From positions 1 through 21,327 of the forward strand of contig NZ_CALBSN010000159.1 of NCBI RefSeq assembly GCF_937967675.1: 21,327 nucleotides of DNA, in the 5' to 3' direction. The notes under the pieces were generated by a model, which ran no database searches, was not told the DNA's origin, and saw only the letters and a list, made by a program, of their open reading frames with translations. The DNA is from an uncultured Flavobacterium sp. Its GTDB lineage: Bacteria; Bacteroidota; Bacteroidia; Flavobacteriales; Flavobacteriaceae. The position numbers were made by a program, and so were the translations under genes. Each line of letters opens with the position of its first letter. Position 1 is the stretch's first letter. Shown here piece by piece: positions 19,984-21,327 of this stretch.

Positions 19984-20676
19984 ATGGATAATTTTCATTG
20001 GACCAAACTTTTTAATCCTGAATTCTACATTACTATGGAAGTAGGTGGAATTCCTATTGGCATTTACATGGTTTTATTCATCGTTTTTGCCGAAACAGGC
20101 TTATTTGCAGGATTCTTTTTACCAGGTGATAGTCTTTTGTTTCTTTCGGGAATTTACAGTCGCGAATTGGTAGAAACCTTTTTCATGATTCCAAGCGATT
20201 TGTCTAATGTTACCATTTTGGCATTGTTGATTGCTACAGCAGCAACTTTAGGAAATATTTTTGGGTATTGGTTTGGTGCAAAAAGTGGTCAGTTTTTATA
20301 TAATAAAGAGGATAGTTTCTTTTTCAAAAAGAAATATTTATACGAATCACAAGCTTTTTTTGAAAAACATGGTGGAAAAGCTATCATATTTGCTCGTTTT
20401 TTACCAATAGTAAGAACATTTGTGCCTATCATAGCAGGAATTGTTCATATGGAAAAAGGGAAATTTATGTTTTATAACGTATTGAGTTCGCTTTTATGGT
20501 CGTTTCTTTTAGTTTTTGCTGGACATTATTTGTACGGTTTCTTTAACGAAGAATTTGGTATTGATTTAAAGAAACATATTGAAACGATTATTTTAATTTT
20601 AATTGCTGTAACTTCTTTTCCATTGATAATGAAAGCTATTAAAGCCAGAAAAAAGACTGCTAATACGCAAGAATAA
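19984..20676 (+). CDS. DedA-family membrane protein
   Basis: DedA proteins are inner-membrane proteins of the SNARE-associated/VTT family, linked to lipid carrier recycling (undecaprenyl phosphate or phospholipid flipping) and proton-motive-force maintenance. The N-terminal amphipathic part is followed by ETGLFAGFFLPGDSLLFLSG (about 37-56). The hallmark FARFLPIVRTFVPIIAGIVHM sits near 138-158, and the C-terminus is basic. At 230 aa the length is typical. Its ATG is one base after the symporter stop, and its stop overlaps the next ATG (TAATG), so translation of the three genes is probably coupled. Confidence 0.94.
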   Translation: MDNFHWTKLFNPEFYITMEVGGIPIGIYMVLFIVFAETGLFAGFFLPGDSLLFLSGIYSRELVETFFMIPSDLSNVTILALLIATAATLGNIFGYWFGAKSGQFLYNKEDSFFFKKKYLYESQAFFEKHGGKAIIFARFLPIVRTFVPIIAGIVHMEKGKFMFYNVLSSLLWSFLLVFAGHYLYGFFNEEFGIDLKKHIETIILILIAVTSFPLIMKAIKARKKTANTQE

Positions 20677-21327
20677 TGCAACTTAGTTATTGGGAAATAA
20701 AAAATTGGTTTTCTAATGTCGATTTTACTATCGTAGGTAGTGGAATTGTGGGTTTGCATACCGCATTAGCTTTGCGTGAACGATTCCCTTCTGCCAAAAT
20801 TCTAGTTCTCGAAAAAGGTGTTTTACCTCAAGGTGCGAGTACAAAAAATGCTGGATTTGCCTGCTTTGGAAGTATTTCCGAAATCATAGACGATTTAAAA
20901 ACCCATACCGAAGAAGAAGTCATTCAACTCATTCAAAAACGATATGCAGGATTGCAATTGCTTCGAAAAAATCTAGGTGATTCTGTAATTGATTTAAAAG
21001 CTTATGGCGGTTACGAATTATTTTTGAAAGAAGACGAATCGTTCTATAACGAATGTATTCAGAAAATTCCATTTATCAATGATATCATAAAACCGCTTTT
21101 TAAAACCGATGTTTTTTCAAAAGAAGTAGATCGATTTAATTTTGGAGGTATTTTCGAAAATTTAATCTTCAATCCGTTCGAAGCACAAATTGATACTGGA
21201 AATATGATGCAAGCGTTACTAAAAAAAGTACATCAAAATGACATCCTGATTTTAAACAGTCAAACGGTAACGAGTTTTCAAGAAGTAAACGATGGTGTTG
21301 AGGTGGAAACCAATGGAATTTCTTTTA
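20676..21327 (+). CDS. FAD-dependent oxidoreductase, DAO family (partial)
   Basis: The first 217 codons are present; the gene runs off the right edge. MQLSYWEIKNWFSNVDF leads into TIVGSGIVGLHTALALRE with the Rossmann GxGxxG (G21, G23, G26) and a glutamate at the end of the second strand (LVLEKG). GASTKNAGFACFGS is the FAD-binding pattern of D-amino-acid oxidase / glycine oxidase-type enzymes. Which amine it oxidises is not determined by this part. ATG at 20676-20678 overlaps the DedA stop by one base. It is the third gene of the symporter unit, which may suggest oxidation of an imported amino acid, but this is inference. Confidence 0.88.
   Translation, partial: MQLSYWEIKNWFSNVDFTIVGSGIVGLHTALALRERFPSAKILVLEKGVLPQGASTKNAGFACFGSISEIIDDLKTHTEEEVIQLIQKRYAGLQLLRKNLGDSVIDLKAYGGYELFLKEDESFYNECIQKIPFINDIIKPLFKTDVFSKEVDRFNFGGIFENLIFNPFEAQIDTGNMMQALLKKVHQNDILILNSQTVTSFQEVNDGVEVETNGISF

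Overview
The window is AT-rich chromosomal DNA that looks like a member of the Bacteroidota, most likely Flavobacterium or a close relative in the Flavobacteriaceae. Four things point there. The -7 motif TAnnTTTG, typical of Bacteroidota promoters, sits in front of most transcription units and Shine-Dalgarno sequences are weak or absent. The MurF-like N-terminus carries the GSNGKTIVKEW signature I associate with Bacteroidota MurF-alanine racemase fusions. Thymidine kinase and L32 are the cysteine-poor forms. One small protein ends in a PID-CTERM-like sorting tail. I see no transposase, integrase, phage gene or CRISPR array. Almost everything is housekeeping, so the unusual content is mainly in the gaps between genes.

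Layout. At 1-1025 (minus) are the start of a MurF-type ligase (cut by the window edge) and thymidine kinase. At 1127-3888 are an acidic-linker protein of unknown function, rsmI, a small two-helix membrane ORF on the minus strand, and an OsmC-family protein. At 4124-7073 recJ is followed, with overlap, by an MFS exporter-like gene. At 7070-9450 (minus) is rbfA - FtsX/LolE-type permease - lpxH-like hydrolase, whose last stop codon interlocks with that of the MFS gene. At 9565-10479 are methylmalonyl-CoA epimerase, a CAT-anticodon tRNA (probably tRNA-Ile2) and a 66-residue secreted or anchored proline-rich protein. Riboflavin synthase (minus) and pdxA (plus) diverge from 11083-11140. At 12272-16139 is a lipid-precursor cluster: DUF177/YceD - rpmF - fabH - accB - accC. 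At 16177-18665 (minus) are a possible zinc metallopeptidase and a secreted S9 peptidase. At 18750-21327 a DAACS symporter, a DedA-family protein and a FAD-dependent oxidoreductase (cut by the window edge) are packed with a 1-base gap and a 1-base overlap.

How the genes fit together. The 12.2-16.1 kb cluster links ribosomal protein synthesis (L32) to fatty-acid initiation (FabH) and malonyl-CoA supply (AccB and AccC). RbfA, the FtsX-type permease and LpxH join ribosome maturation to outer-membrane biogenesis. The S9 peptidase and the DAACS operon are divergent and share an 85-bp start-to-start region containing a 12-bp perfect inverted repeat that covers the symporter's GTG start.

Non-genic structure. 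At least five gaps hold short-period repeats: hexads at 2116-2142 and 16705-16763, exact heptads at 14690-14759, a 93-94-bp tandem unit at 2161-2370, and a 17-bp motif present four times at 2193-4021. At two of these sites (14690-14759 and 16705-16763) the two halves are reverse complements, so the transcript would fold. These are the best candidates for something undescribed. No gene in the window makes a convincing new defence or metabolic system.
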